A DNA stretch of 64,000 bases from MTP4 sp052056915 (GTDB taxonomy: Archaea > Halobacteriota > Methanosarcinia > Methanosarcinales > Methanosarcinaceae): assembly GCF_052056915.1 (NCBI RefSeq), contig NZ_CP195119.1, positions 186,001-250,000 on the forward strand, read 5' to 3'. Positions 38,870-48,092 of the stretch are shown piece after piece. The notes below the pieces were generated by a model. That model was not told where the DNA came from and ran no database searches. It saw nothing but the letters and a program-made list of their open reading frames with translations. The translations under genes were made by a program, and so were the position numbers. Positions within the stretch are counted from its first letter, which is position 1; each line of letters starts with the position of its first letter.

Positions 38870-40611
38870 TTCCCGGCCTGACCAGCGTACTCTACCTGGA
38901 CCTGAGCAACAAGACCTATGACATCGTGGAACGGAAAGACCTCTATGAAAAGTACCTGGGTGGTGTCGGGGTGGCCACCGAACTCATGCTTGAAGAATAT
39001 AAGGAAGGCACAGGCCCTCTTGACCCGGAAATGCCCGTAATCCTGAGCACGGGCCCCCTTTCAGGGGTCTATCCCACCTGCACGAAAACAGTCGCGATGT
39101 TTCGCTCCCCCCTTAACGGAGAACTGGGGGAATCCTATGCAGGCGGACACCTGGCAATGTCCTTGCGTTTTGCCGGGTATGAAACCATTGTCATCAAGGG
39201 AGCGTCGGAGTATCCCGTTTATGTTGCAATCCACAACGGCGAGATAACTTTTAAGGACGCCTCCTCAATCTGGGGGCTTTCCTCAACTACCGATATAGGG
39301 AAAATTCTCCGCCGGGTAGAGAAAGGGGCAGGCCGGCGGAGCATCATAAGGATCGGGGTTGCAGGTGAGAAAGGGGTAAGCTTTGCAAGCGTGAACGTGG
39401 ACACCTACCGACACTTCGGGCGCCTGGGGCTCGGGGCCGTGCTCGGGGCAAAGAAGTTGAAAGCGATTGTCATCTCAGGCGACCAGGAAATCCGGAGTCC
39501 CCAGCACAAAGACTACCGGAAGATGTATAAGGTGCTCTATGAAACGATTGTAAAAACAGGCCTGATGGAAAAGTACCACAACCTCGGCACAAGCGAAAAC
39601 ATCCTTGTCCTGAACGAATTGAAGGGGCTTCCCACAAAGAACCTGCAGGAGAGTTCTTTCGAAGGTGCGGAAACGATTTCAGGGGAGCATTTTGCGGACA
39701 ACTACCTGATCCGCCGCGTCTCCTGTGCGGGCTGCCCCATCGGCTGTATCCACATAGCAATGCTCAAGCGGCCCTTCTCCAAGTCCCACGAGTATGAGAC
39801 CCTGAATATTTCTTACGATTACGAGCTGATCTATTCAGTAGGTTCAAACCTAGGCATCTCAAATCCCGAAGCTGTGCTTGACCTGATCGACACCTGCGAG
39901 AAGGTGGGTGTGGACGTCATAAGCATGGGAGTCATACTTGCCTGGGCGACCGAAATGCAGGCTCTTGGGACGATCTCGATCAAAGAAACCCTGGGACTTG
40001 AAATGAAATGGGGCGACCACAGGACCTATATGCGGGCAATAGAGTTAACCGTCCAGGCCCCGAACGAATTTTATTCGAGCCTGGCAAAAGGGGTGGTCTT
40101 TGCCTCGAAAAAATACGGGGGAGAGGATTTTGCCATACAGCTAGGAGGCCTGGAGATCCCCGGATACCACACAGGAATTGGAAACATTGTCGGGCTGTCC
40201 ATGGGCACCCGCCATTCCCATGTAGATAACGCCGGTTACTCCGCAGACCAGAAAGCCTTTAACAAAGACCTCTCGGACGAAGAAATAGTCGACATTGTGA
40301 TCAAAGAAGATGACCTGCGCTGCATGCTCAATGCCCTCACCATCTGCCTCTTTGCACGGGGCGTCTACACCCCGGAAGTGGTATCCGAAGCCCTTGCAAC
40401 CCTGGGTATCGACAGAAGCCCGGAAGCGCTGACAGAACTCGGAAAGGAGATTTTCAGGAAAAAATACGAATTAAAAAGGAAGTTCGGGTTCAAATTCGAA
40501 AACCTGACCCTCCCGAAAAGATTCTTTGAAACAGTTTCCACAACCGGAAAGCTTGATGAGGAAAGGGTGAGAAAAGCCCTGGAGCTTTATATCAGAAAAA
40601 GGGGGCTTTAA
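38851..40611 (+). CDS. aor: Aldehyde ferredoxin oxidoreductase (tungsten-pterin enzyme)
   Basis: Oxidises aldehydes to acids with a tungsten bis-pterin and one 4Fe-4S cluster, passing electrons to ferredoxin. 586 residues, normal for AOR. The N-terminal domain has LYLDLSNKTYDIV, KYLGGVGVATELM and STGPLSGVYPTCTKTVAMFRSP; the cluster ligands are CAGCPIGC (about residues 290-297) plus a later Cys in DLRCMLNALTIC; GLGAVLGAKKLKAIVI and GMGTRHSHVD-like GLSMGTRHSHVDNAGY are pterin-binding segments. Ribosome site ggag at 38837-38840. Paired with the polyferredoxin upstream. Substrate not determinable from sequence. Confidence 0.95.
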   Translation: MPCSSVIPGLTSVLYLDLSNKTYDIVERKDLYEKYLGGVGVATELMLEEYKEGTGPLDPEMPVILSTGPLSGVYPTCTKTVAMFRSPLNGELGESYAGGHLAMSLRFAGYETIVIKGASEYPVYVAIHNGEITFKDASSIWGLSSTTDIGKILRRVEKGAGRRSIIRIGVAGEKGVSFASVNVDTYRHFGRLGLGAVLGAKKLKAIVISGDQEIRSPQHKDYRKMYKVLYETIVKTGLMEKYHNLGTSENILVLNELKGLPTKNLQESSFEGAETISGEHFADNYLIRRVSCAGCPIGCIHIAMLKRPFSKSHEYETLNISYDYELIYSVGSNLGISNPEAVLDLIDTCEKVGVDVISMGVILAWATEMQALGTISIKETLGLEMKWGDHRTYMRAIELTVQAPNEFYSSLAKGVVFASKKYGGEDFAIQLGGLEIPGYHTGIGNIVGLSMGTRHSHVDNAGYSADQKAFNKDLSDEEIVDIVIKEDDLRCMLNALTICLFARGVYTPEVVSEALATLGIDRSPEALTELGKEIFRKKYELKRKFGFKFENLTLPKRFFETVSTTGKLDEERVRKALELYIRKRGL

Positions 40612-41241
40612 GTCCGAAAAAGCCTCAGAATGGTGTGCTTTCTGAAATTTTCAGCTTTTACGGACAGGCCCTGTATGCTTCGCCAAGCATTTTCCCGGTG
40701 TCGGGATTGTTCATCGCAATTGCACCATTTTTTAGCCCGAAACGCAATGGTGCGGATTTTGAGCCTTAGGGCATCCCTGGGATTCAGGGGATTTTTAAAA
40801 TAATTATATATTGGACATTGAAATATACAAACTCAATGAATATAAAGATTTTTATTAAAAGGTAAAAATATCTTTTAGAAAAAAATTAAAATACTTTTTC
40901 TAGAAGTTGAACACATTCCACCCTGCTTTTTTTGAAACTTCAGGAGAGTGCCGGACAATTATCCAAAAAATGATCGGAAGACTTTCTCCGGGGCTTCCGC
41001 AGTTAGCATTACTTCCATGGTTATTAGCATTACTTCCATGGTTAGTAGTGCTTCCACGGTCAGTAGCCCTTCTATATCTGAGTTCAAAAAATAGGAATAA
41101 GGGAAATAAAGGCACATGATAGGCCTTTTAGTGCTTATGAAGGCTCAGGTCGCTTTCACTTCTCTTCAAGTTACTTCTCTTCAAGTTACTTCTCTTCAAG
41201 TTACTTCTCTTCAAGTTACTTCTCTTCAAGTTACTTCTCTA
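40612..41241. other. Intergenic region between convergent AOR and symporter genes
   Basis: 630 bp. Contains an inverted repeat gcaccatt/aatggtgc (about 40722-40754), a terminator-like atccctg-ggatt-caggggat followed by T5 (40773-40796), a 21-bp imperfect repeat of ttagcattacttccatgg (41003-41060) and the 15-bp array at 41161-41235. No gene. Confidence 0.65.
41161..41235. repeat. 15-bp tandem repeat, five copies
   Basis: tctcttcaagttact repeated five times without change, ending 6 bp before the stop codon of the symporter gene; probably in its 3' untranslated region. Confidence 0.95.
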
Positions 41242-42801
41242 TCACTCCTCTTCGGAAGCTCCCGCACCTACAGGTTCCGGTTTTCCTTTCTTGAATTTGG
41301 GGTCTTCGTCATCTGCAAGTATGCATGCGGTTCCTTCCGCTCCTTCGAGCCCTTCTCCTTTCCCGCCCTTACCTCCGATAAAGCGGTCCATTACCGTGCA
41401 GGTTACCAGGTCCCCGGCAACGTTTACGGACGTACGGGTCATGTCCAGGATGCGGTCTACCCCCATGATGAGGGCTATTCCGGTGGTCGGGATTCCCACA
41501 CTGCTCAGGATCATCGCCAGGATAACTATTCCTACTCCGGGAATCGAGGGGGTGCCGATTGCGGCTGCCACGGCCATGACCATAACGAGCACGAGCTGCC
41601 CGAGCCCCAGGTGGATTCCGAAGACTTCTGCCAGAAAGACCGTTGCAACGCCCTGGTAAAGGGCGGTCCCGTTCATGTTCACGGTGGCTCCCAGGGGAAT
41701 TACGAACTGGGAAATTGAAGGCCTGACCCCCAGCTTTTCTTCGGCGGTCTTGATGGAAACGGGCATCACTGCAGCGGAACTTGAGGTGGAAAAGGCAAGG
41801 AGAAGGACGTCCCAGACGGCTTTCAGGAAATCAAAGGGGTTTTTCCTGGCCAGGACAGAGATTATTACCAGGTTCATGCCCATCAGGAGCCCCAGGCTTG
41901 CCAGCACTGTTGCCACGTAGACGGCCATGCCCACCAGGGCATCTATCCCTAGCATGATGGTGAACTTGGTAAGCAGCCCGAAAACCGCAACCGGAGCAAG
42001 GGCCATGCTCCACTTCACCACGGTCATGCAGATCGCCTGCACGGAGTTAAGAAGGTGTATCAGGGGAACGGCCTGCCTCCTGCTCAGGGAGACAAGGGCC
42101 ACACCCACTATGATAGCAATGATCACGACCTGCAGCATTTCCCCTTGCACCATGGCGTCCAGGGGATTGGCAGGGAGAAGCCCTCCGATCTTTGAAGGCA
42201 GGTCCCCGACCGATAAAGAAAAATCCATATCTTGGGCGACTGAGGGAGCTTCTCCTTCCATCGCAGCCTGGAGCAGTTCCCCGCCTATGTACTGTCCGGG
42301 CCTGATGAAAAGCGCCATCCCGAGCCCGATGCAGGTCGCTATAGCCGTGGTCACGATAAAGTAAAGCGCAGTTGACAGGCCTGTTTTCTTAAGATCTGAC
42401 ATACTCTCACTCGAAGCGACCCCCAGGATGATGGAAGCAAGTACAAGAGGGATCACGATCATCTTCAGCAGGCCCAGGAAAATGTACCCCGGAAGGGCGA
42501 TCCATTCCCCGATAACCTCAGCCATTTCGGGCTCGACAAACCCCCCGAAGGGCCCGAGTAGCATTCCCACAGCCACACCCAGGAACATACCCAGCAGGAT
42601 TTTAAGCCAGAGCCTCTTTTCCATAAGCTCATGGAGGTGATGGCTCATATACTTGAGAGAATGAGGGCGCTTAAAATCCAGGGGGCAATAGAGGTGGGAA
42701 ATCCCCTCGGCTATTTCATGAGTTATTTCTTTCGTTTCCTCGGCTATTTCATGAGTTATTTCTATGGGATCGGGAATATGGTGGTGCTTCTTGTCAGGCA
42801 T
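41242..42801 (-). CDS. Dicarboxylate/amino acid:cation symporter (DAACS, GltP/DctA family)
   Basis: Sodium- or proton-driven uptake of dicarboxylates or acidic amino acids. The family core spans about residues 65-490: first helix LKILLGMFLGVAVGMLLG, the HP1 serine motif STSSSAAVMP, GATVNMNGTALY in TM7, IGTPSIPGVGIV as HP2, and the substrate motif DRILDMTRTSVNVAGD in TM8, where Arg of the DxxRT type favours acidic substrates. The extra N-terminal 60 residues contain a doubled ITHEIAE(E/G) repeat and a His-rich start; the C-terminal 40 are charged. Such transporters are not typical of methylotrophic methanogens. Single gene on the minus strand. Confidence 0.93.
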   Translation of the reverse strand: MPDKKHHHIPDPIEITHEIAEETKEITHEIAEGISHLYCPLDFKRPHSLKYMSHHLHELMEKRLWLKILLGMFLGVAVGMLLGPFGGFVEPEMAEVIGEWIALPGYIFLGLLKMIVIPLVLASIILGVASSESMSDLKKTGLSTALYFIVTTAIATCIGLGMALFIRPGQYIGGELLQAAMEGEAPSVAQDMDFSLSVGDLPSKIGGLLPANPLDAMVQGEMLQVVIIAIIVGVALVSLSRRQAVPLIHLLNSVQAICMTVVKWSMALAPVAVFGLLTKFTIMLGIDALVGMAVYVATVLASLGLLMGMNLVIISVLARKNPFDFLKAVWDVLLLAFSTSSSAAVMPVSIKTAEEKLGVRPSISQFVIPLGATVNMNGTALYQGVATVFLAEVFGIHLGLGQLVLVMVMAVAAAIGTPSIPGVGIVILAMILSSVGIPTTGIALIMGVDRILDMTRTSVNVAGDLVTCTVMDRFIGGKGGKGEGLEGAEGTACILADDEDPKFKKGKPEPVGAGASEEE

Positions 42802-43638
42802 GGAGAATCAGTAACCTAAGTTCTGTTGATATTTGAGAAAGATATTGAAGATTTTTATAATCTTTTGTTATAAATTTAGTTTGATCATATATTTACTTTC
42901 TTATTTATTAATATAATTTCATAAAAAATACATAGAGAGTTTTGGTAAAAAACAGTAATATAAATCCTACGATGAGAAAACGCAAACAAACCTTCACCAA
43001 ACGGATCCGGAAAAACGGACTCAGAAAATAAAAATAACAAAAAGAATAAATTTTGGCTACGGAACTGCTTCCCTTGACCCCCAAAAAATCGCTTCGTGCT
43101 GAATAGAGATGAGAGCCTCCGCCAGCTTGCCTGGCAATCCTTTCTGAAAATGAAAATTAAAAATTAAGAAAATCTATAATTACATGACACCTAAAAATAT
43201 TAAGTCTTTTTTTAATTTTGAGTAATTTTTTCTATATATCTCATGTCGCTTTTACTTTCTACCTATCCCTTTACCTTTATTTAGGAAAGCCGGACTGCAC
43301 CCGGGAAGAATAGTCCAGAACAGAATAGTCCAGAACAGAATAGTTCAGGACAGAATAGAAGGAAATAGATTCGGCCAAAAATATTGAGGATTTAAAGGTA
43401 GTACAAATTTCCTAAAAATTAAACTGAAGAATTTTCGATGAATGTAGTTTATGGCTCTCGCGATTGATTTTTTGCCAATAAACAACCTACAAATTATACG
43501 TGGATTAAAATATAAGAACATTCATTATTATTTAATACATTAATAAAGATAAAAATCGATATTTCATTCAAAATAAATTGAAAATCGATATTTCGTTCAC
43601 TTTTTACAATACAAGCAAACACTTCAGCAGGAATACCT
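42802..43638. other. Long AT-rich intergenic region
   Basis: 837 bp upstream of the beta-helix surface protein. Holds the first copy of a duplicated intergenic element (43095-43310) and three 17-bp repeats of cagaatagtccagaa (43309-43361). No gene. Confidence 0.6.
43095..43310 (+). repeat. Intergenic element copy 1, flanking the beta-helix gene
   Basis: Shares with 46515-46730, in order: cctccgccagcttgcctggc, gaaaattaaaaattaag-like, tttttaat...ttgag, gcttttactttctac, and aagccggactgc(a/g)(c/t)ccggg. Diverged but colinear and in the same orientation. Confidence 0.75.
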
Positions 43639-46368
43639 ATGAAAAATAAGGGAAGAATCCGAAAAAGAAACAGGAAAATAATTTACCTGAAAGCAATTGT
43701 AGCGGTTCTTATAATATGCACAGGGATCACCGCGGCAGAAGAAATTCATGTTTATCCCAGCAGCGACCCCAACGGGCGTGCAGTACGTGATATCCAGAAT
43801 GCCGTGGACGGAGCGCAGGATGGGGACACAATTATTGTACACAGCGGGGATTATACCGATTGTGTTGAAATCAGTAAGAATTTAGCAATCAGGGCGGAAG
43901 CTGGTGTTACAGTCCGTGACAATCCCATGATAGGTCTTCCCGTATTTACAATCAAAAGCCCGGCTAATTCGGTAAGTATTAGCGGATTTACCATAAAGCG
44001 CAACAGTGCTTCCATAGGTATCAAAATAGAGGGAGCAAACTGTACGATTGAAAATAATGAAATTGAGGGTTATAATGGAAATGGCTATTTAACAAGTGGT
44101 ATTTCCCTGATTTCTTCCGAAGGCGCCACGCTTTCCAATAACCGGGTTTCTGCCTGTATCACGGGCATATCGATGGATTCTTCCAGCGCAAATATTTACC
44201 TGAATGATTTCATAGGGAACAGTCAGGACTTTTCTTTTGGCAGCAATCTGGACATCACCTGGAATACTCCGGAACCCGTGACTTATACATACGGCGGCAG
44301 GGAATACTACGGCCACCTTGGAAACTACTATAACGGTTACACCGGCACTGACTCCAACAGAGACGGCGTTAGTGAAATCCCTTATGAAGAAAGGGACCTC
44401 TACCCTCTCTGTCTGCAGGCTTCAAATTACGTAGTAGGGGAAAATTCGGCTCCTGACGTCGAGCTCAACGAAGCCTTAAACGGATCCGTTATATCGGGGA
44501 CAATAAACGTAAACTCGACAACAGTTGACGGGGACGTGGACTTCTGCAGCTTTGAATATTCCCCGGACGGAATGAGCTGGAATGAGATCGGAAAGGCTGA
44601 AACAGGCACCTTTTTGGGAGATTCCGACCTCTGGAGCGTGGAGTGGGACAGCACAAAAGTTGACAGCCGTGATTATTACATCCGTGCCAGTGCGACTGAC
44701 AAAGGCGGGCTAACAGGAAGCGACCTGATAACAGTCACCGTGAATAATCCTGTCCGGAACATTAACACTGGGAAGAGATTTGTTTCGATCCAGGAAGCCA
44801 TTGATGACACCGGGACTCTTGAAGGGCATACCATTCTCGTGGAGGAAGGGACATACCGGGAAAATGTGGAAGTTACAAAGAGCCTGACCATCTGCTCTGA
44901 AAGCGGGTCCGGACTTACAGGGGTTCAGGCTCCGGATTCCGGGAAGCCCGTATTTAACATAACTGCCAATTCCGTTACGATCAGCGGTTTTAACATAACA
45001 GGGGCTGAATATCCTTATGCCGGAATCTATCTAAGAAGTGCAAAGAACTGTACTTTCGAGAAAAACGTACTTTCTGAAAACTTCGGCGGCATAACCCTAT
45101 TTTATTCCTGTAACAACACAATTTCCAACAACACAGCCTGCAACAATAGCTACGGAATCGGGCTGGAACAGTCCGGTAACAACACAATTTCCGGCAACGC
45201 AGCCTATAATAACTCTGAGAATGGCATCTGGCTGGAATCTTCCGACAGGAACACGCTTTTCGAGAATACAGCCCTTAATAACTCCAGATACGGCATATAT
45301 CTGGCTTCGTCCAGCAAAAACATGCTGGAAAAGAACGAGGCCTGTAATAACTCTGAGCATGGAATCTATCTGGCTTCATCCAGTAACGACAACACAGTTT
45401 CCGACAACACAGCCTGTAATAACTCTGAATACGGTATATACCTGGACTTTTCCGGCAACATCACACTCTCCAACAACACAGCCTTCAACAACACCTTTGG
45501 AGTCAATCTGGTCGAATCCGGCAACATCACACTTTCCAACAACACAGCCCGCTACAATGCCATTGGAGTCAACCTGGTCGAATCCGGTAACAATACACTT
45601 TCCAACATCACAGCCTGTAACAATAGCTATGGAATCCTGCTGGTGCAGTCGGGTAACAACACATTTTCCAGCATAACAACCTGCAATAACTCTGAGTGTG
45701 GAATCTCGCTGGCTTCATCCAGTGACGAAAACACGCTTTCCAGCAGCACTGTAAATAATAACGACTGCGGTATCTATCTGGCATTTTCCAGCAACAACCT
45801 CATTTACAACAATTACTTCAACAACACAAACAACACCTACATTGAAGGCCTAAACACCGGAAACCGCTGGAACACCACAAAAGCCTCGGGCCTAAACACC
45901 ATTGGCGGCCCATATCTTGGCGGAAACTTCTGGGCAAGCCCGGAAGGCATGGGCTTTTCCGAAAGTGCAACCGATGGAAATTACGACGGGATCTCTGATT
46001 TCCCATATAGCTTCATGGAAACAGGAGATAATGTCGATTTCCTCCCGCTTGTAATCCCATCCTCTGTTCCTGAGGATACGACACGGCACAGAGGGGGCAG
46101 CGGGACAGGAGAAGCCAGAATAATCCCCGCCGTGACAGAAGAAACGGCCGGGACACAGGAAGCTGAAGAAGAATCTGAGCTTTCCCCTGACCAGGGAACG
46201 CTAACTCCTGCAGGGGAAACGGATGCCTCCGAAGAGCCTCCTGCTTCTGAAACGCCAAAAGATTCCGGGGAAGAAAGAAACGGCGAGGAGCAGAAGACAC
46301 CAGGGTTTGAGATTGCATTTGCACTTTCAGGTCTTCTGGGAGCTCTCTACTTCGCAAGAAAGGAATGA
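43639..46368 (+). CDS. Surface parallel beta-helix (NosD-type) protein with PGF-CTERM-like anchor
   Basis: 909 residues. Signal sequence IIYLKAIVAVLIICTGITAA (about 14-33); NosD/pectate-lyase-like beta-helix beginning AVRDIQNAVDGAQDGDTIIV; an Ig-like segment (SVISGTINVNSTTVDGDVDF, about 280-370). A second beta-helix (VSIQEAIDDTGTLEGHTILV) follows, with more than ten repeats of the type NTxSNNTAxNNSYGIxLxxS. It ends with a Glu/Pro-rich stalk and KTPGFEIAFALSGLLGALYF + ARKE, matching the PGF-CTERM sorting pattern for archaeosortase-linked anchoring. Extremely rich in N-x-S/T sequons, so probably heavily glycosylated. Likely cell-envelope or adhesive role. A T-rich terminator follows at about 46404-46452. 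Confidence 0.9.
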   Translation: MKNKGRIRKRNRKIIYLKAIVAVLIICTGITAAEEIHVYPSSDPNGRAVRDIQNAVDGAQDGDTIIVHSGDYTDCVEISKNLAIRAEAGVTVRDNPMIGLPVFTIKSPANSVSISGFTIKRNSASIGIKIEGANCTIENNEIEGYNGNGYLTSGISLISSEGATLSNNRVSACITGISMDSSSANIYLNDFIGNSQDFSFGSNLDITWNTPEPVTYTYGGREYYGHLGNYYNGYTGTDSNRDGVSEIPYEERDLYPLCLQASNYVVGENSAPDVELNEALNGSVISGTINVNSTTVDGDVDFCSFEYSPDGMSWNEIGKAETGTFLGDSDLWSVEWDSTKVDSRDYYIRASATDKGGLTGSDLITVTVNNPVRNINTGKRFVSIQEAIDDTGTLEGHTILVEEGTYRENVEVTKSLTICSESGSGLTGVQAPDSGKPVFNITANSVTISGFNITGAEYPYAGIYLRSAKNCTFEKNVLSENFGGITLFYSCNNTISNNTACNNSYGIGLEQSGNNTISGNAAYNNSENGIWLESSDRNTLFENTALNNSRYGIYLASSSKNMLEKNEACNNSEHGIYLASSSNDNTVSDNTACNNSEYGIYLDFSGNITLSNNTAFNNTFGVNLVESGNITLSNNTARYNAIGVNLVESGNNTLSNITACNNSYGILLVQSGNNTFSSITTCNNSECGISLASSSDENTLSSSTVNNNDCGIYLAFSSNNLIYNNYFNNTNNTYIEGLNTGNRWNTTKASGLNTIGGPYLGGNFWASPEGMGFSESATDGNYDGISDFPYSFMETGDNVDFLPLVIPSSVPEDTTRHRGGSGTGEARIIPAVTEETAGTQEAEEESELSPDQGTLTPAGETDASEEPPASETPKDSGEERNGEEQKTPGFEIAFALSGLLGALYFARKE

Positions 46369-46850
46369 AACAAAATAGTCATTGAGGGTCATCTTTTCCC
46401 CTCTATTATTTTTTTTCATTTTTTCTCTTCTTTCCTTCTTCTTTTTTCTTAAGCGTATTTTTGCTACCCTCTTCAGTATAACGCTTTGTTCGACTCCCCA
46501 TAAACCGTTCTGTCCTGAAAAAGAGGTGAAAACCTCCGCCAGCTTGCCTGGCGGCCCTCTCCGAAATAGAAATTAAGATAAAAAAGATTGGAACTGCAAC
46601 TAAATTTAATATTAATTCTGTTTTTAATATTGAGCAAAACAGCCTTCAGCCCTCAAGATATTGCTTTTACTTTCTACTCATCTTTTAATTTTCATTTTGG
46701 AAAAAGCCGGACTGCGTCCGGGACAAGAACGACGCAGGAAGGCTAATACGGTTGTTCCGGCTTTAGTTCAGTAATTCTGCAGGAGGTGTCAGGAGGTAGT
46801 AATCAATTAAGATCTGCAAGTAAAGGTGGGAGGGGAAATAGCCCCTTTTA
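46369..46850. other. Intergenic region with terminator and element copy 2
   Basis: 482 bp. T-rich run (46404-46452, archaeal terminator), then the second copy of the duplicated element and A/G-rich sequence. No gene. Confidence 0.6.
46515..46730 (+). repeat. Intergenic element copy 2, flanking the beta-helix gene
   Basis: Partner of 43095-43310 (see there). The copy has the fuller hairpin ccgccagcttgcctggcgg (46535-46553), which is interrupted in copy 1. Confidence 0.75.
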
Positions 46851-48023
46851 TTAAATCCCGCATGTATCAATCCCACTGGAAATACCGTAGATGGAATTTA
46901 GTATCTGGCTGAAAACGCTGTCATCGGTGCCATTATATTCAATTGACGTTTCTTCATTCTCAATATTCCTTCCATCACCTGCCAGCTTAACCAACCATGC
47001 ATTCCTATTTTTGACGCCCGCGGCTACGTACCCGCCATCTGAAGTTTCCTGAACTGAATAGAGCGTACAATTCGGAAGCTCTTTTAGCCATTCTTGATTA
47101 CCGTCGCTGTCCGTTTTGAGTATGAAAGCAGAACCGCCTGTAACGAAAGACAAAGAATCGTTATACTTTCCCGTCACCACATAACCATTGTCTGAAGTCA
47201 TCGAAATAGAGATTCCAACATCATCCTTCGGGCCGCCAAAGGTCTTATTCCACAGCTCCTGCCCAGATTCATCGATCTTGATGAGCCAGATATCATAACT
47301 GTTTGATTCATTTGACCTGGTTGTGCTGGCAATTACATATCCACCATCAGAAGTCTGCTTAACAGGATATAATAGAGGATTTAATGTTTCAAGACTCTGG
47401 TTTTTGCCAAAGGTATTATTCCATTGCTGATTGCCGCTTACATCATATTTAGTTATCCTGATATCATAATCAACCAGAAGAGAAGCGAAATAACTTCCAA
47501 TTTCATGTATAACCGTATCTCCAATTATGTATCCCCCATCAGAGGTACGTTCAGCCATATATTGGAGATAGTCCTCGTGAGTGATTTCATCAGATACCTT
47601 GTTCCACATCTCATTTCCGTTCCTGTCAGTCCTGACCAGCCAGGGCTCGGCATAACCGGAAGGAAATGTATAACCCGATAACACATAGCCTCCATCTGAG
47701 GTTTGCCGGGTAACGTACCCCTCATCAAAATACGTTCCCCCGAAAGTCTTATTCCACTGCATATTCCCCTTATTGTCAACCTTGATAAGCCAGGCATCCG
47801 GATAGCCTTTTGTCCCTTTACCGTATGAATATGTTGAACCAGCAGCTATGTACCCGCCATCTGAAGTCTGTTCAACGCATCTGAAATTATCTTCACTACC
47901 TCCGCCGAAAGACCTGTTCCATTGTTCTGCAGGTGCTGCTGCAGCCGCTACATTCAATGGTTGTATTAAAAGAACCAGAACAAGAAATAGCAGGCTCATT
48001 TTATACTCAGTATTCTTAACCAC
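46851..48023 (-). CDS. Secreted beta-propeller-like repeat protein
   Basis: About 390 residues. GTG 48023, with aggtga just upstream, gives a short basic start followed by a signal peptide (MSLLFLVLVLLIQPLNVAAAAA). The mature protein has seven repeats of the form QTSDGGY(I/V)xAGxT...DxWLIKxDxxGNxxWNKTFGG, about 45-55 residues apart. This is a pattern seen in large families of bacterial and archaeal exported proteins with propeller folds. No C-terminal anchor or sorting motif, so it is probably released or held by other surface proteins. It lies on the same strand as the LVIVD protein downstream. Function unknown. Confidence 0.85.
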   Translation of the reverse strand: MVKNTEYKMSLLFLVLVLLIQPLNVAAAAAPAEQWNRSFGGGSEDNFRCVEQTSDGGYIAAGSTYSYGKGTKGYPDAWLIKVDNKGNMQWNKTFGGTYFDEGYVTRQTSDGGYVLSGYTFPSGYAEPWLVRTDRNGNEMWNKVSDEITHEDYLQYMAERTSDGGYIIGDTVIHEIGSYFASLLVDYDIRITKYDVSGNQQWNNTFGKNQSLETLNPLLYPVKQTSDGGYVIASTTRSNESNSYDIWLIKIDESGQELWNKTFGGPKDDVGISISMTSDNGYVVTGKYNDSLSFVTGGSAFILKTDSDGNQEWLKELPNCTLYSVQETSDGGYVAAGVKNRNAWLVKLAGDGRNIENEETSIEYNGTDDSVFSQILNSIYGISSGIDTCGI

Positions 48024-48092
48024 TCTATCACCTCTAAAACACAGTGCCCATTCATTACTCAAATATGGTCAGAGCTTACAATCAACATTTTT

